Shown: positions 1 to 14,110, numbered from the stretch's first letter. The stretch: DNA of 64,000 bases from Neopestalotiopsis rosae (GCA_023078685.1 JALGAS010000001.1:1116001-1180000), one strand, 5' to 3'. Numbers and translations are program-made. The notes: generated by a model from the letters alone, not told the origin.

Positions 1-124
1 GACAGTTCACTTCATCACGATTGTAATCAGCCAAGATCGACAACAATACTCGGAGTATTGCTCAACTCTCGCTGTTCATCTTGTCTTCTCGATTCTCGCA
101 CGCATCACGAACAAATTCGATACA

Positions 125-710
125 ATGGCTATCCTGCGCATTCATCTGATGCTCAGCGTCCTCTTGGTACTGGCCGCGGCCGTCCTTGCTGACTTCACCA
201 TCATGTCCTCCGACCTCTTAACTAAGGGCAATGACGGAGACTACCACATGAAAGCGCGCTACATCTTCGTCAGGGGCGACGGCCATCTGAACTGCGACAA
301 CCTCTGGAATGTTCCAGCATGGGAAGAGTCCATAATAAACGACGTCAGCGGCGATAAGCAAGGCGTTCGCTACAAGGGCGTAAGGCCAACCGACCCTACG
401 CTGATTGAGTTCAACACGAACTTTGGTCACTACAGTACGTTAATATCTCTCTTGATGCTCAGTTCCCTCTCACTCTTCTTTCTATTTCTCGTTTTTCTCT
501 CCGTTTCCCAAGTTCCTCTACTTCTCTTGAATACTCACCTCGTTCCCAGCCATGTACAAGAACCGCGACTACCACCTCGCGGCTCTCGACGACGCAGACA
601 GCGGCCAGTGCAGAATTACCAACTCCTTTGTGAGATTTTGCTCCTACGAGGAGAACCACCTGATCGTCAAGTCAATCGTCCGCTGCAAGACAGACACCAT
701 AGTCTTTTGA
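125..710 (+). CDS. Small secreted cysteine-containing protein
   Basis: Two exons, 125..434 and 550..710, joined across an intron with a GTACGT donor and a CCCAG acceptor; the product is 156 residues. Residues 1-22 form a clear signal peptide: a hydrophobic leucine/valine/alanine core ending in a small-residue site before Asp23. The mature part is about 134 residues with four cysteines (57, 124, 134, 149), enough for two disulfides, and many charged and aromatic residues. I do not recognise a family. Reading straight through the intron gives a leucine- and phenylalanine-rich run with no cysteines, whereas splicing brings in three cysteines and a natural stop, so the spliced model is preferred. 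Size, secretion and cysteines fit an effector-like or surface protein, but this is inference only. Confidence 0.7.
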
Positions 711-2301
711 GTTAATGAGATCGAAAACTCGGCTTGAGCTCAAATTGCCACTCTACCATTTTGGAGAGAAGATATCGAGAGAATCCCCCGAAGTATCGGA
801 TCGCAAAACATGTCCTCAATCGGAAGAATCAAGAGGGGAAAGAACGAAATATCGAACAGCGCAACAAATAAGCCGCCAAAGCTTAAGCAGCAGTCGCCCT
901 TGCCAACTTCTTACCAAACGTTCAGCTGGACCAAATTTTCAAGACTAGCACGCTACACGGCAACAAGAGCTTGTCAGAGATGGATGTGCTAAGTGGGATC
1001 ATGATGTCAGGATAATGCTGGGGGTTGGCAACGAAGGTTGATCAAGATTGGGAAAGCATTGATCTTGTGTTCGTAAGGGAATGGCAAGGTGTGTCCGTCG
1101 GCCTTCAGCATACGCGATATTGGAAAGGCAAACGGAAGCAATCATGAATGACGAATGATTAAATAACAAATACAATTTTGTACTTGTAACCAAGGACCTC
1201 GTCTACTGGTGATCCGTTGTACTCACCGGTGTTCAAGGAATGTGCGCTAATGTCTTGGGTCTGGTCGCCTCCACGCCTACGCGCGTGCGCAAGTTAACGT
1301 GCCGTTGAACTCATCCGCCACTCGCCAATTCTCTGTCTGCTTCTGATAGTAACATCTACCATCATGATCGGAAGCATAGCGACGGCGCCGACTACGGAAC
1401 CTTGACAGCATGGTCAATAGTTTGTAGCTTCCAGCCCCAGCGGCTTCCACAGATCGCGTGCCAGGTCATTAAATCCACCGGAATCGAATGAAAGGGCCGC
1501 TCTGTTTCGATTTATCGCCCTGGATGTTCCTGCCATCATTGCCAGAGATATTCATGTAACGCACTGTCGACTTGGCCTTCATAATCTACAGTCAAAGCTC
1601 AGATCCCAGAATCATCACTTCTCGATAAGCGCTGAAACGACTTGCCACAGAAGCCGAATTTAATACCACTTTCAACTAAGACACATCAACTTTTGAGTCT
1701 TGACTAAATGATTCCAGGCTTTACTCGAGTATTTGAGTAGAGATGGGAACACAGGTGGAGCGCGGACGGATCCCGCCTTGTGAGGGTCTTGCCACTGCAT
1801 GGATCTCGCGGCATAGCACTGACCATTGCCCCCAATCCCTGTCTACATGATAATGAGCAGTATACTCCAGCCACTACCTACCGACTGACTTTTAAATCCC
1901 TGGCTTCTCATATATGAAATCACGCCTGCATACTCATGTTCTTTTCCGTGTCTCCTTGAATTTCAGGCTTTGTTTTCACATGTCATGAAACTGTTGTCGA
2001 GTGGCATACTTGAGTTCGACGGCAGTGACACCACAGAAGACAGAGATTTGGTCAGCATATGCATGGATGGTTCAATGCTACCAAAAACATCTGTGCAACT
2101 GCCGATCGGCTGCAGATTCGCGACCGCGCAGCCAATTACATACCCTGCGACTCTTACCACAATGTTAATCATCCTGCGAACTTCGTGTAAACTGCTGATA
2201 AAGACATTGCCAGTTTGCTCCTCGATTAATTCTTTCTGATTTCTGCAACAAAACTTTTCATGTTATTTTCTTGACCACAATTGCAGTATGATCCGAAAAT
2301 C
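711..2301. other. Gap between secreted protein and UNC93 gene
   Basis: About 1.6 kb with no supportable gene. Short open frames, such as those at 999-1193 and 1970-2239, have no recognisable domain or gene-like splice context. The UNC93 gene may have a small extra 5' exon here: a TTGCAG acceptor lies at 2281-2286, just before its first in-frame ATG. Confidence 0.5.
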
Positions 2302-3998
2302 ATGGCAAAAAGCATACATCAACGTCTTCGTCTGAATAGTCCTTGGACGCAGAACTTCATCAGCGGCATTGGCGTTGGCTGTTCAGCCGGTCTCTATGTT
2401 GCTCTGAACTTGCTTGGCGCAGGTGGAGGTCGCCCGGACTCCGCACAGGTTGTCCAAGTCGTCAATGCGACCTTGTGCTCTGTCTGGTTCTTATCGTCGT
2501 CTTTCGGAGGTTCGATCTTGAACAAACTTGGCCCAGGACCTACCATGTGTATTGGCGTGCAGACAGTAAGTAACTGTCGAATTTGATCGCGGATCTTAAC
2601 AATCAAGGAATTGAGACATTCATTGAATCTTTTAAATGCTGGCTAACGCTCAATTTGTAGTATGCTGTCTACGTCGGATCCCTGTGGTATTACGATGCAA
2701 CGGGCAAGAGAGACTATCCCTTTGTGTCAGGACCTATCATTGGCATCGGCGCCGGCTGCGTCTTCATCACGGCCGGCTACGTTGCCACGGCATATCCAGA
2801 AGAGAGCGAAAAGGGCGCCTACGCCACCATGCTCATGAACATGCAAGCGCTCGGCTCTGTGATTGGAGGCATCATACCCGTCATCATAAATCGCGACTCT
2901 GATACGACTGCCGGAGTACCTCAGTCTGTTTACATCACCTTTATCGCCATTATGGTGATTGGTGGCCTTTTGTGTCTGTCGCTACAGCGTCCTCACATGC
3001 TCAAGAGAAAAGATGGGTCCGTCGTGGCTGTTAATCCGCCGAGAGGTGCTTGGGAGGAGTTCAAGGATAATTTGTCCGTGTTCAAGGATCCAAAGCTGCT
3101 CATAATGCTTCCCGCTTTCTTTCCATCCGAGTGCTTCTTGGTCTATAGTGGAGCGGTAAACGGTGAGTTGACAGTCAATCGTTTGCGAGCGGGACAGGAA
3201 ATATGTACTAACGGCACACCGTCGCAGCGTATTTGAACAACTTGCGAGTCCGCTCACTCCTGAGCTTCATTGCTGTTGTACTGCAAATTCCTGCTGGCTA
3301 TGGTTTGCAATGGATTCTCGACCACAAGACTTGGGGCAGGAAGAAGCGCGGGTTGATTGGCCTTACCGTCGTCTCTGTCCCGATTATTGTGGCCTGGGTA
3401 TGGGAAATGGTATGCACATACACGACGTACATGCTGTAGTACACTCTGCTGACACATAGGATAAGATTCGGGTTCGCAACTTCAATCGAGCAGAGCCACC
3501 GACGACACCAACGGACTGGACAGAACCCAGATTCGGTGCAATCTTCATTCTATTCATGCTGACATGGATCTCATGTGCAAGTCAGCTATACAATCCTCAC
3601 GATGAATATAGCTAACAGTGACGTAGCAACTCTGGCACAACATTGTATACTACTGGCTCGGAGCCCTGACCAACAACCCACGAACGCTCACTCACTACGT
3701 TGGCGTCTTTCGCGGCGTTCTTGGTGCAGGTGAAGCATTGTGCTTTGGGCTTGACTCGATACAAATCCCGTTCATTGCCGAAGCCGGCGGCGTCCTCTTG
3801 TTCTACACCATCGGCATATCCGTCTTTTATTATCTTGGTTTCTATCATGTGGCAGATACGAACTACAATAAAGACGAACAGGGTGCCATTGTTCCAAATC
3901 ATGTACTATTGGAGAGAAGTGCTGCGGCAGAGGCTCCTCTCTCACACGCGAGTGCTGGAACACCAGATTCACGCACACTTCAAGAAAAAGTCGTGTAA
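2302..3998 (+). CDS. UNC93-like MFS membrane transporter
   Basis: Five exons: 2302..2565, 2661..3162, 3228..3409, 3460..3576 and 3627..3998; 478 residues. It is a multi-pass membrane protein of the fungal UNC93/DUF895 branch of the major facilitator superfamily. Support comes from the N-terminal stretch SPWTQNFISGIGVGC, many hydrophobic helices, and the conserved segment around VYYWLGALTNNPR after the last intron. All phases close exactly. Exon 4 can only join exon 5 in frame with a GC donor (GCAAGT at 3577), giving a GC-AG intron of 50 bases. The start is the first ATG after a possible upstream acceptor at 2286, so a few N-terminal residues may be missing. Fungal members are probably plasma-membrane or vacuolar; the substrate is unknown. 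Confidence 0.85.
3577..3626 (+). other. GC-AG intron (UNC93-like gene)
   Basis: The donor GCAAGT follows codon TGT and the acceptor is GACGTAG. The nearby GT at 3575 or 3581 leaves exon 4 out of frame with the strongly conserved exon 5, so the GC donor is the only in-frame choice seen. Confidence 0.7.
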
Positions 3999-4728
3999 AG
4001 TCCATAAATCCGCTTTAGGGTGCACTCCTGAGACGCAGCGTATATATCGCGAGGTGTCCAAATCTAGATAATAAGAGTGTTTCAATTTCTGTACCAGTGT
4101 TTCTTGACCTTTATTGTAATTAGCCGCGCTACGCTCCCTGGCTTTGGCGAAATTTCTCCGCAACTACCCGGTTTCTTTACTCTATTAAAACATGGATAGG
4201 CGCGTTTCACGCAGATTTGTGATGATGGAATCCATTATTTACGTCGAGTCTAATGCTATGTACCTGAGTGCTGTTACCTGCTCGCAGTGTATCACTCGAG
4301 CAAACGTGATATCGAATCAAGAATAACTAACTCTCATCAGTTTCAGCGACGTCAGTGGTACGCTGTTCAGTATACTTCGCTCAGACTATCACTCCTGGTA
4401 ATAGTAGCACAAGGTATGTTGCCAGAATCACACGGTAAGACAAAACAGCCGAATAATCGTTGAAAACTCCACATGCCCGTTGTTGTTACACTGAACATTT
4501 TGTTGTGTGCTTGGGTACTCTATGTGTAAAGACTTACCCTGCTTACATATGAGCAGTCGGGCGTACGTGAGTAAATGAATGATTGTGTGGCTGTGTTGGG
4601 GGCTGAGCAGCAATGTTTTCGTCAGGCGCATCGCGGCACACCTAAAACCCCCAAATTTCGCAATTCCGTCCCCACCGCGATGATTGCACAAGAACCGGAG
4701 GGTTTGACCTCTGATCACGTCAACTACA
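3999..4728. other. Gap, no gene seen
   Basis: About 730 bases between two plus-strand genes. It presumably holds the 3'UTR of the transporter and the promoter of the next gene. No motif was recognised. Confidence 0.5.
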
Positions 4729-7042
4729 ATGTCTTTTGGGTACGTCGCAGGGGATCTCATCGCAATTCTCGGTCTCTTTGAGAGAATTGCTATTGAGTTA
4801 CGGAACTACAAGGATGCGCCAGGTCATTTCCAGGAGCTCAGCGTCGAGCTTGACCTCCTGCGCGGCACCTTGCAACATGTCTTGCGGATATCGGCTGAGG
4901 ACGATACAGATCAACAGACCCTCGAGCGCATCAGAGCCATTGTCATACACTGCATGCAGCCTCTACAGGAGATGATCAACAAGATGCAGTCCAAGGAAGC
5001 CAGCCTCGGTCATTTTCGTACCACAAGAAGCTTGAGTAGCATTGGGACGAGGCTACACTGGTCCATGATAGCCAAAGGAGACGTTGATGAGATGCGCAAA
5101 ATCATCATTTCACGGATGCTGGCTATCAACACGCTTTTAAGCGTGCAGCAGTTGTGAGCGCCCCCTTATAGCTCTATTGGCCAACTCAGAGACAGCTCAT
5201 CTAAATATGTTAGGTCACGCTTGAGGGAAAACTCGACATTAATCAAAGGTAGCATAGCCGCTCAATCTACACTTGTGAATAAGCGTTGTGATGCTTTGAT
5301 GGACCAAACATCAACAATTTTGAGCCTCGTAGCCTCAACACCGGCTGCTATCGTCAGTTATCATTCTATGGTTCAAAAACATGTCAATGAAAACCTCAAG
5401 ACTACAAGATTGGTCGACCAAAAGCTATCAGTAGCTACGAAACTACTAGATAATCTTTCCCTCCAGGTCACGACCGCGTCACAGGCTGCTCGAAAATATC
5501 ATACGAACATAGCAAACGCCACTCGGACGCTATCAAGTTTGGCACACGACATCAGGAGCCTCTTCGTTTTGTATGCCACAACATTAATTTACGCCCTAGA
5601 ATACCTCTTTCGGCTTCCGATAAATGCTTTGAAAGTCCACTGACAGTGATGTAAACCAGGCTATTTAAGTACTCCAAAGATATGCTCGAAGCTATCGGCC
5701 GTAACACGTATGTTAAAGCCCTACTATCCATGACATGCAGTACGATAGGAGTCTGACGACACTGTGCCTTACTATAGTGCTTTGCTTCTCAATGTAGCTG
5801 CACAAATGAAAGTGATCATACGGGCTATCGAGGCTATTCCACTACATCTCACCCTGGATATCGTCCGCTTTGATGACGCACTGGGCGAAAGCTGGGCCCT
5901 ACCATTTCAAGCATGTAAAACCTGGAATGTAAGTCAGTGCGTTCCTTTGGTGTGGATGACTGATACATATAAGCATAGGCGTTCTCCTATCTGTTACGAA
6001 ACGTAGTTTTCGCGAATAATAGGCCAGGTTTTAATCGAGTCGCTAGCGAGCACTTTATCATTAAACGCGCTGGATTCGGAGATGTCTGCGAAATCGAGCA
6101 CTGGAACAGCATCGTAAAGCCTGGTATGCACATCGAACAGACTATCTTGATCTCAAAGATTCGATCCGATGCAACGAAGTGTCCATATCCAGGTTGTGAT
6201 GGCTCCCTCTCCCCAAAACGGGCAGATCAACACGAAAGGAAATGGTGACTCCTCATTTGATTCATTTGGATGACGTTTTGCTAACTGGTCTCCCTATCAG
6301 CTCAATCTGCGAACGAATTGCAGACATAAATCAGGCCCCAATGCCGCTTGTCAGGAATCATGGCGCAGCGCACATCACAAACATAGCAGCAGGCTCTGTA
6401 AATAATCAACCAGATATGCATGGATTCGAGCTGCCATCTCTGGGCATTGATAGCGACCTTCAACATTTCCGTCGCATAGAAATTCGCAACCAGAGCAAGC
6501 CACTTGCGAGGGATGCCCACGAGCGACCTTTCATTTGCACTGCCACGGGCTGTAAATGGGCCAATATTGGCTTTGTCTTCCAAAGAGATTTCAGACTACA
6601 CATGCTTTCCAGCCACGCCAACTTGGCCAAAGCCACCTTGGGACCTCTCGAAGGTTCACCCTCTTTCATCTGTGGCCTTTGCCAAAAGAAGTTTTCCAAA
6701 AAGAACAATTTGGCGTTGCATGTCCGAGGACACAACGATTCTGGAAGACATGAAAACGATCATGACGGGAAGGCGTCCGTGTGTTTTGGGTTGCTCGCTG
6801 ACGGTACTTCATGGGGTTGCCAGACTGCATTCAGTACACCTAATCAACTAGCTGACCATATCCGAAGCCAAGTTGGAAGAAAGTGTATGCGACCAATGCT
6901 CTTACAGCAGTTGAAGTACGGTCAGTTTGGCACCCGAAATGAGTCGCAGATCCAGCAACAAGCAGACGAATTGCTGAGTGAGCGATCGTTACCTGCCTTT
7001 GAGGCCTTGTTACGACTGTCTGGGCTGAGTACAGTTAAATAG
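4729..7042 (+). CDS. Fungal ubiquitin-like (ULD_2) protein with C2H2 zinc fingers
   Basis: Six exons: 4729..5153, 5214..5570, 5660..5707, 5778..5928, 5979..6244 and 6301..7042; 662 residues, all phases consistent. Residues 1 to about 270 are helical and resemble the N-terminus of fungal STAND/ULD proteins (MSFGYVAGDLIAILGLFERI). Residues of about 300-380 form a fungal ubiquitin-like domain of the ULD_2 type: FDDALG, LPFQACKTW, and W..IVKPGMHIEQTILI. A cysteine pair (CPYPGC) follows, then zinc fingers. One is atypical with C495, C500, H516 and H521; one is canonical with C540, C543, H556 and H560. A third cysteine/histidine cluster near 577-602 may be degenerate. Exon 3 is only 48 bases. Exons 1-2 alone would look like short unrelated frames, but the ULD homology crosses introns 4 and 5. 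A role in nuclear signalling or DNA binding is inference. Confidence 0.75.
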
Positions 7043-9048
7043 TTTGCAAAGAATTTATTCAGGTTATGTGGCTCCAACCAATTTTCGTAACTAAAGCCTG
7101 AACGTGTTCATAAAACGCAGAATTCTTCTCTCTCTTGGCAAATTTATATCATAAAGTGTAACTTATACTCCCTTGAATCCTAGCACCTGCACATCTGAAT
7201 TGGTGTTATCATCATATAACTCTGTACTGGAAATTCAATCGCTACTGTTTTCCAAAACTGAGGGCGCTTTGTTCGGATGATTCAACGTGCTTCTAGCTTG
7301 AACAAGATTCAACAGGATCCATTCCGGTCAATGCTGATGAGTGAAGTTGATGTTGCTGTAAAATAAGTACGCCTTTCTGGCAACAACGATAGGGAAAGCT
7401 CTATTCGACAACAGATTGAGTAACTTTCAGATTCATGAAAGTGCCTATTTATATGGGTATGTTAAGGTACTGGACACAGCCAGATCTTCACGCTCAAAGG
7501 GAGGAGACCACCCTAATAAAATCACGAAAGGATTTCAGCAGTGTACGGCAACGCTTACAAGTCACGACATGGTTTGCCGCCTCTATTCATGAACAAGGAT
7601 GAATAGGATCTTGTGCAATATTAGTCGGAAGCGGACTTGATTCTTATTCAATTAGTAGTAATGTCTTAGAAGGACCCATACCGTCACCTCAGACTCGCTT
7701 TGCTTTGACAAGTCTTGGAACAATTACGCCCTCGATAACAAGTAAAGTGACAAGGCTAGCAGCTAGGCAGAATCGATGGCCACCCATGACTGAGATTTGT
7801 CCTATTTCCATGTTTGGCTGGAAGAGGGGTGAGAAGGAAAAATGGAACGAGGAGGAAGGGGGGGGATGTGTCCGCACTACTCGACTACCAGGCTATCACT
7901 TGCCAGACTTGTCACAATTCGTAATCAAATCTTCTCATGGAATGTACTAATAGGATCAAGTAGTACGATATTTGCAGTCAGAAATTTGATGATTACTCAA
8001 TATATTGTGAGACCTACAGCGCCAATATGACTGGATACTCGCAGCGCAGTATCACTTGTGAGCATCGCATGTGCCAATCCAAGTAACGCTTGTTACCAAG
8101 AAGTTAAAAGGTCGAATTATGGTCAAGAATTTCTGGGCATTACGAAACTTAAGGAATTTCAAATCGTGTTTGTCATGCTTCGCCATTGTGCATAAGGGCT
8201 TCGCGTGTCAACTGTACTCTATTAGAATGTCGAGCATTCGATACTTCTGGAAATCTAAGAGTAACATTTCCAACATACGGTATGTTTTGTGCAGCCATAT
8301 TCATGTTTTATCATAGCGACATCTAGGTGAATAGTGTACATATATACACAAAGCTTATTAGTATCATGGGCAATGAAGCCGGAGCTAAAAGGGCAGGCTC
8401 TTCTACCCCTCAACCCCTCTACTTACGTAGGCCGAAGCAGCATGGTGGGGATGACATTGGACACTCCGCAATGCGAGAGAACCTAGGTGGCTTGGAGTCC
8501 TGTAGTTCAGACGCTTTGAAGCATGTCAGGCGCCAGATGAATTACAGCGGTAAAACCACTTTTGTTTAAGAGCAGCGTGAGATCTTGCTTGACGTCTATT
8601 ACTTATTTCATGGATGGTTTGGACGCATTGCGTCTATTGATTTCATTGCGCATCAGCTATTTGTGACTTTGACGGAATTCACTTCCGGGTGGTTCAGGCG
8701 GCCGAAGCCACCCTGCCCCGGAATTCCAGCATTGTACCAAAGAAATAATATCATGGACCGTTCATTTATTGGTACCATAGTAAGAATTCGGGACTGTTGC
8801 AAGCACAGAAGCGCACCAATATGAAGTGCATCTCTCCGAGGGCCGGCCTAGGAGCTCTCAGCAGCAACTTTCGCAAATCAACCCCACCAAGTCCGAAGCA
8901 GGCGCCTTGGGCTGCCGTCACCGTACAGTTCTTCTGCACGGATACTCGGCCCTTCATCCCAAGAAAACGCGCGCCGAGTCAACTCCAGATATCTCCCTTT
9001 CTCTCCTCCTCCTCCTCTCTCTCCTCACAAACGACCGTAGCAGCAAAG
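7043..9048. other. Gene-poor gap before ribose-5-phosphate isomerase
   Basis: About 2 kb, AT-rich in its first half, with no supportable gene. Open frames at 8071-8316 and 8327-8569 have no recognisable domain. The last 60 bases before 9049 are a CT-rich tract typical of fungal promoters or 5'UTRs. Confidence 0.5.
8991..9030 (+). promoter_or_regulatory. CT-rich tract upstream of ribose-5-phosphate isomerase
   Basis: An almost pure pyrimidine stretch (CTCCTCCTCCTCTC and similar) ends about 20 bases before the chosen ATG at 9049. Such tracts commonly mark the transcription start zone of highly expressed filamentous fungal genes. It also argues that the reading frame open upstream to 8821 is 5'UTR rather than protein. 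Confidence 0.5.
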
Positions 9049-10056
9049 ATGCCGGACAGGAAAATGTCGACGACCAAGATGGAGCCCCCGCCCCCGCCGC
9101 CAGTGAACACGGCGGGCGACCTCGTCGAGTCGGCCAAGCGGGCCGCGGGGCGCAAGGCCGTGGCCGAGCACCTGCACCCTTCGTACACGCGGATCGGCAT
9201 CGGGTCCGGCTCGACCATCAAGTACGTGGTCGAGGCCATTGCCGACCTGCCCCGCGAGCAGACGGACCGCATGAAGTTTGTGCCCACGGGCATCCAGTCG
9301 CGCGACCTGATCCGCGTCGCCCGCCTGCCCCTCCTCGCCATTGACGACATGGTCATGGAGGCCGAGTACGAGGAGGGCCAGCAGTACCTCGACGTCTGCT
9401 TCGACGGCGCCGACGAGGTCGACCTCGAGCTCAACCTCATCAAGGGTGGCGGCGGCTGCCACTACCAGGAGAAGCTGGTTGCCGTGTCCAGCAAAAAGTT
9501 TGTCTGTGTTGCCGGTACGTAGATCTTCACTTTTGCCCCTCCTTTTTCGCTTGGGTTTTTCTCATGTTGCAACCGCGCATCGTTCAAAGTCACTTCTATA
9601 CTGACCAAACTTGCTTGTTCCTACTCAGACTACCGTAAAAAGGTCGACCGCCTCCTTACCAACTGGGTCGGCGTCCCCATCGAAGTGCAGCCTCTATTCA
9701 CGGAGCGCGTGCGCCGCCAGCTCATCACCATGGGCAGCATCAAGCCCTTCATACGGTCCGGCCTCCCCGGCAAGGCCGGCCCCATCGTCACCGACAACGG
9801 AAACCACATCATCGACGCCCCCTTCCCGCCCCTGCTCCTCAACAGCGAAAAGGACAAGACGGACCCCTCCAAGGGCTTGTGGACGGTCAACGAGCTGGCC
9901 ACGCGGCTAAAGAGCATGCAGGGTGTGCTGGAGACGGGTATCTTCTCTGGCTATAACGGGCCTGAGTCGGTTACATTGCTTAAAGACGCCGAGAAGCCCA
10001 TCATTGTATACTTTGGTATGGCTGATGGATCAGTAGAGACGAGAGAGGCCCAATAG
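9049..10056 (+). CDS. rki1: Ribose-5-phosphate isomerase (RpiA type)
   Basis: Two exons, 9049..9514 and 9629..10056; 297 residues. It interconverts ribose-5-phosphate and ribulose-5-phosphate in the non-oxidative pentose phosphate pathway, in the cytosol. Family motifs are all present: GIGSGST (about 50-56, phosphate binding), DGADEVD (119-125), KGGGG (132-136) followed by E141-K142, and the C-terminal GIFSGYNGPESV region. The start at 9049 has a good context (AAAGATGCC) and follows a CT-rich tract. A longer in-frame start at 8821 would add 76 residues rich in serine and proline, which I take as untranslated. A short insert of prolines lies at 13-18. Exon 2 is GC-rich with strongly biased codons. 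Confidence 0.95.
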
Positions 10057-11571
<1,515 letters not shown>

Positions 11572-12741
11572 CTTTGCGGTTGGGGGATTTGAGTTGCGCG
11601 ACCGTGTAAAAGTCTAGGTTTGTGTGAAAAAGTCGAGTCGGGAACACACAATGGAACTGGCGGCGAGGATATTCTGAAGTCAAGTCGGTATATTTCGAAA
11701 GCTTGGACAACAACGAGCGGTCCAGTCAGGCGGTCGGGCTTCTTCTGGTGGACGACGGGGGCGGGATGCAGAAAGGGGGCGCGGCTCCGCGGTAGCACTG
11801 GCAGCTGGGTTCCCTACCAACGGGTTCAATACGTCGCTAAGGCAGGTTCTGGGGTCCAGTTGGGGGATCCAGCTGGTGGTATCAAAAGCGACGGTCAATA
11901 GTGTGGATCATGTGTTGTTCAAAGAACAAAGTGGGAATTATTGGTTCGGTCGGCGCAAAATAGTAGCGTCGTACTATCTAGTAGGTACAGTAACAAGAAC
12001 GAAAAATAGATGATTGGAAAACAACGTGTCGTCGCAATAAACGAACGGAAGTATCGGGTGCGGGAGAGATTATTAGTTTATGACGTCCGGAGAATTGTTA
12101 GATAGAAAAGAAAAGAAAACCATCCCTTCTAGAAAAACAGAATTACATGCATTACAGAGTACCTGGAGTGATGAACTCTACCTGGTTGAAAGTTTCTGAC
12201 CAATGGTCTACCGGCAGTAACTTCCGTGCGGCGACGTGCAGGTGCTGTCAATACTGGAGACACGAACAGCGCATACACGGATCCATTCAGCAGGTCACTG
12301 ATGCTAGTTGCCATTCGCAGCCTGCCTGTAAGGAAGGACCCTGGCGCCCACTTCAGCCAGCCAGCAGCTCAAAGCATTGGACGCTAACAGAGCAGCCAAA
12401 GGGTCAATGGTCAGCGAACTTCCAGGTCTCTCAGCTCGGCGGGCGTTGGCAGGTGTCGGTTGTGGCCCCTCTGGGAGAAGGAAACAGCATCAAGCGCCAG
12501 GCCACTTTTTAGTATCCGCAATGCTTTTTGGACCACCTAGAGCCCGATAAGATAATTTTGTCTTATCGATCCCTTGTCCTACCGAAATTTTGCGAAACTT
12601 TGGGCCAACTGATTGCACAAGTCCCCGCCAAAAACTTGACGAACCAAGACTTTACAATCTGCGATTCAAACACCACAACATTACCATTCTTCTGTGGAAG
12701 GAGATTTTTGCTGCTGCAATTATCGAAGGAAAGCAGTCAAA
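11572..12741. other. Divergent promoter region ypt6/nop53
   Basis: About 1.2 kb between the divergently transcribed ypt6 and nop53 genes. Several long frames cross it on both strands, but they overlap one another and show no domain. It is read here as 5'UTRs and promoters. Confidence 0.5.
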
Positions 12742-14110
12742 ATGCCGGTCATAAAGCCCCTCACCGGGTCGACCGAGGCCCCGGCCACATACAAACAGCC
12801 GTCGAGAAAGGGAAAGAAGGCATGGCGCAAGAACGTCGACGTTACCCAGGTTGAGAAGGGTCTCGAGGAATTGAACGAGGAAATCATCAAAGGGTTTGTC
12901 ACCAAAATACTCCACGACTACAAATTCAACTTGCGCTAACACAGTCTACAGTGGTGTCGTGGCAGAACGGGACTCTGCTGATCTCTTCACACTTGATACC
13001 GTTGGCGATGTCGCATCCTCCAAGAAGTTCCCCAAGCACACCACGAAAAAGCTCAAGTCGGACGAGATTTTGGCTGTGCGCTCAGCCATTCCAGCTGTCG
13101 ATTCGCGAAAGAGGGCCGGCGACAGCAAGACTACCGACGGCATCATTGCGCCCAAGAGACAGCGCACCGGCTACGTTACGCAAAAAGAACTTGCTCGGCT
13201 CAAGAAGGTCGCCGATGGACACCATGATGACACAATCGAGTTCTCGGAGACAGTCTACGATCCCTGGGCTGTTGCACCCGAGCCTAAAGAAAAGCCCGAA
13301 CTGCACGATACACGCAACGACTCCAGGAAAGCACCAAAGAGCATCACTGAGAAGCCCATTTCATTAGCAGCAAGCGGCAAGCGAATTCCAGCCGTTGCGA
13401 AGCCCACCGGCGGCTACAGTTACAACCCCTCGTTCCCAGAGTACGAGGCGCGATTGAGCGAAGAAGGACAAAAGGCAATTGAGGCTGAGAAGAAGCGTCT
13501 TGCTGAAGAGGAAGCAGATCGCCTTAGGATGGAGGCCGCCGCACGATCGGCGGCCGAAGCGGAAGCTGCCGAAGCCAGGGCCGAACTCTCAGAGTGGGAA
13601 GAGGACTCAGAGTGGGAGGGCGTTCAGAGTGGCGGCGAGGAGCTCAAAACCTCGGCCAAGAGACCGGGAAGAAAGACACAGGTCCAGAGAAACAAGATCA
13701 AGAGGCGCAAGGAAGAAGAGCGACGACAGAGACACGAAGAGAAGACCAAGGTCAGAAAGGCTCAGCTGGAGCAGATCAAGGAGATCGCCAGGCTGGCGGC
13801 TGAAAAGGACAAGGCTCGTGCCCTGGCCAAGACGGCCGAAGAAAGCGAGGACGAAATGGACGGCACCGATGATGTTCTCCGCAGAAAGCGGCTGGGCAAG
13901 TTGAATCTGCCGGAGAAGGACCTTGAGCTTGTGCTTCCGGATGAGTTGCAGGATTCCTTGAGATTACTGAAGCCTGAAGGCAATCTCCTCAAGGACCGGT
14001 ATCGGAGTCTCCTGGTGAGAGGAAAGCTGGAGAGCCGCAGGAGGACGGTGAAGAAGCAGGCCCGGATGAAATCCACCGAGAAGTGGACTTACAAGGACTT
14101 TAGAATATAG
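12742..14110 (+). CDS. nop53: Ribosome biogenesis protein Nop53 (GLTSCR2 family)
   Basis: Two exons, 12742..12893 and 12952..14110; 436 residues. It is a nucleolar factor for late 60S subunit assembly that brings the exosome to pre-rRNA processing (7S to 5.8S). Recognised by the N-terminal QPSRKGKKAWRKNVDVTQVEKGLEELNEE, the central YDPWA block with basic and acidic low-complexity coiled coils (about 200-310), and the C-terminal block RYRSLLVRGKLESRRR...STEKWTYKDF. Length fits the fungal family. Exon 1 encodes the first 50 residues. The intron runs from GTTTGT to CTACAG, and the phase-2 junction restores the GG...VVAERD region. Confidence 0.93.

Noticed and set aside
5571..5659. Reading straight through this part of the ULD gene (extra YATTLIYALEYLFRLPIN)
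   Set aside because: It ends in a stop, whereas splicing GTATGC..CCAG joins the conserved RSLFVL to LFKYSKDML in phase.
8821..9048. Longer N-terminus for ribose-5-phosphate isomerase
   Set aside because: The region is CT-rich and looks like a 5'UTR; family proteins start near 9049. A dual-targeted form cannot be fully excluded.
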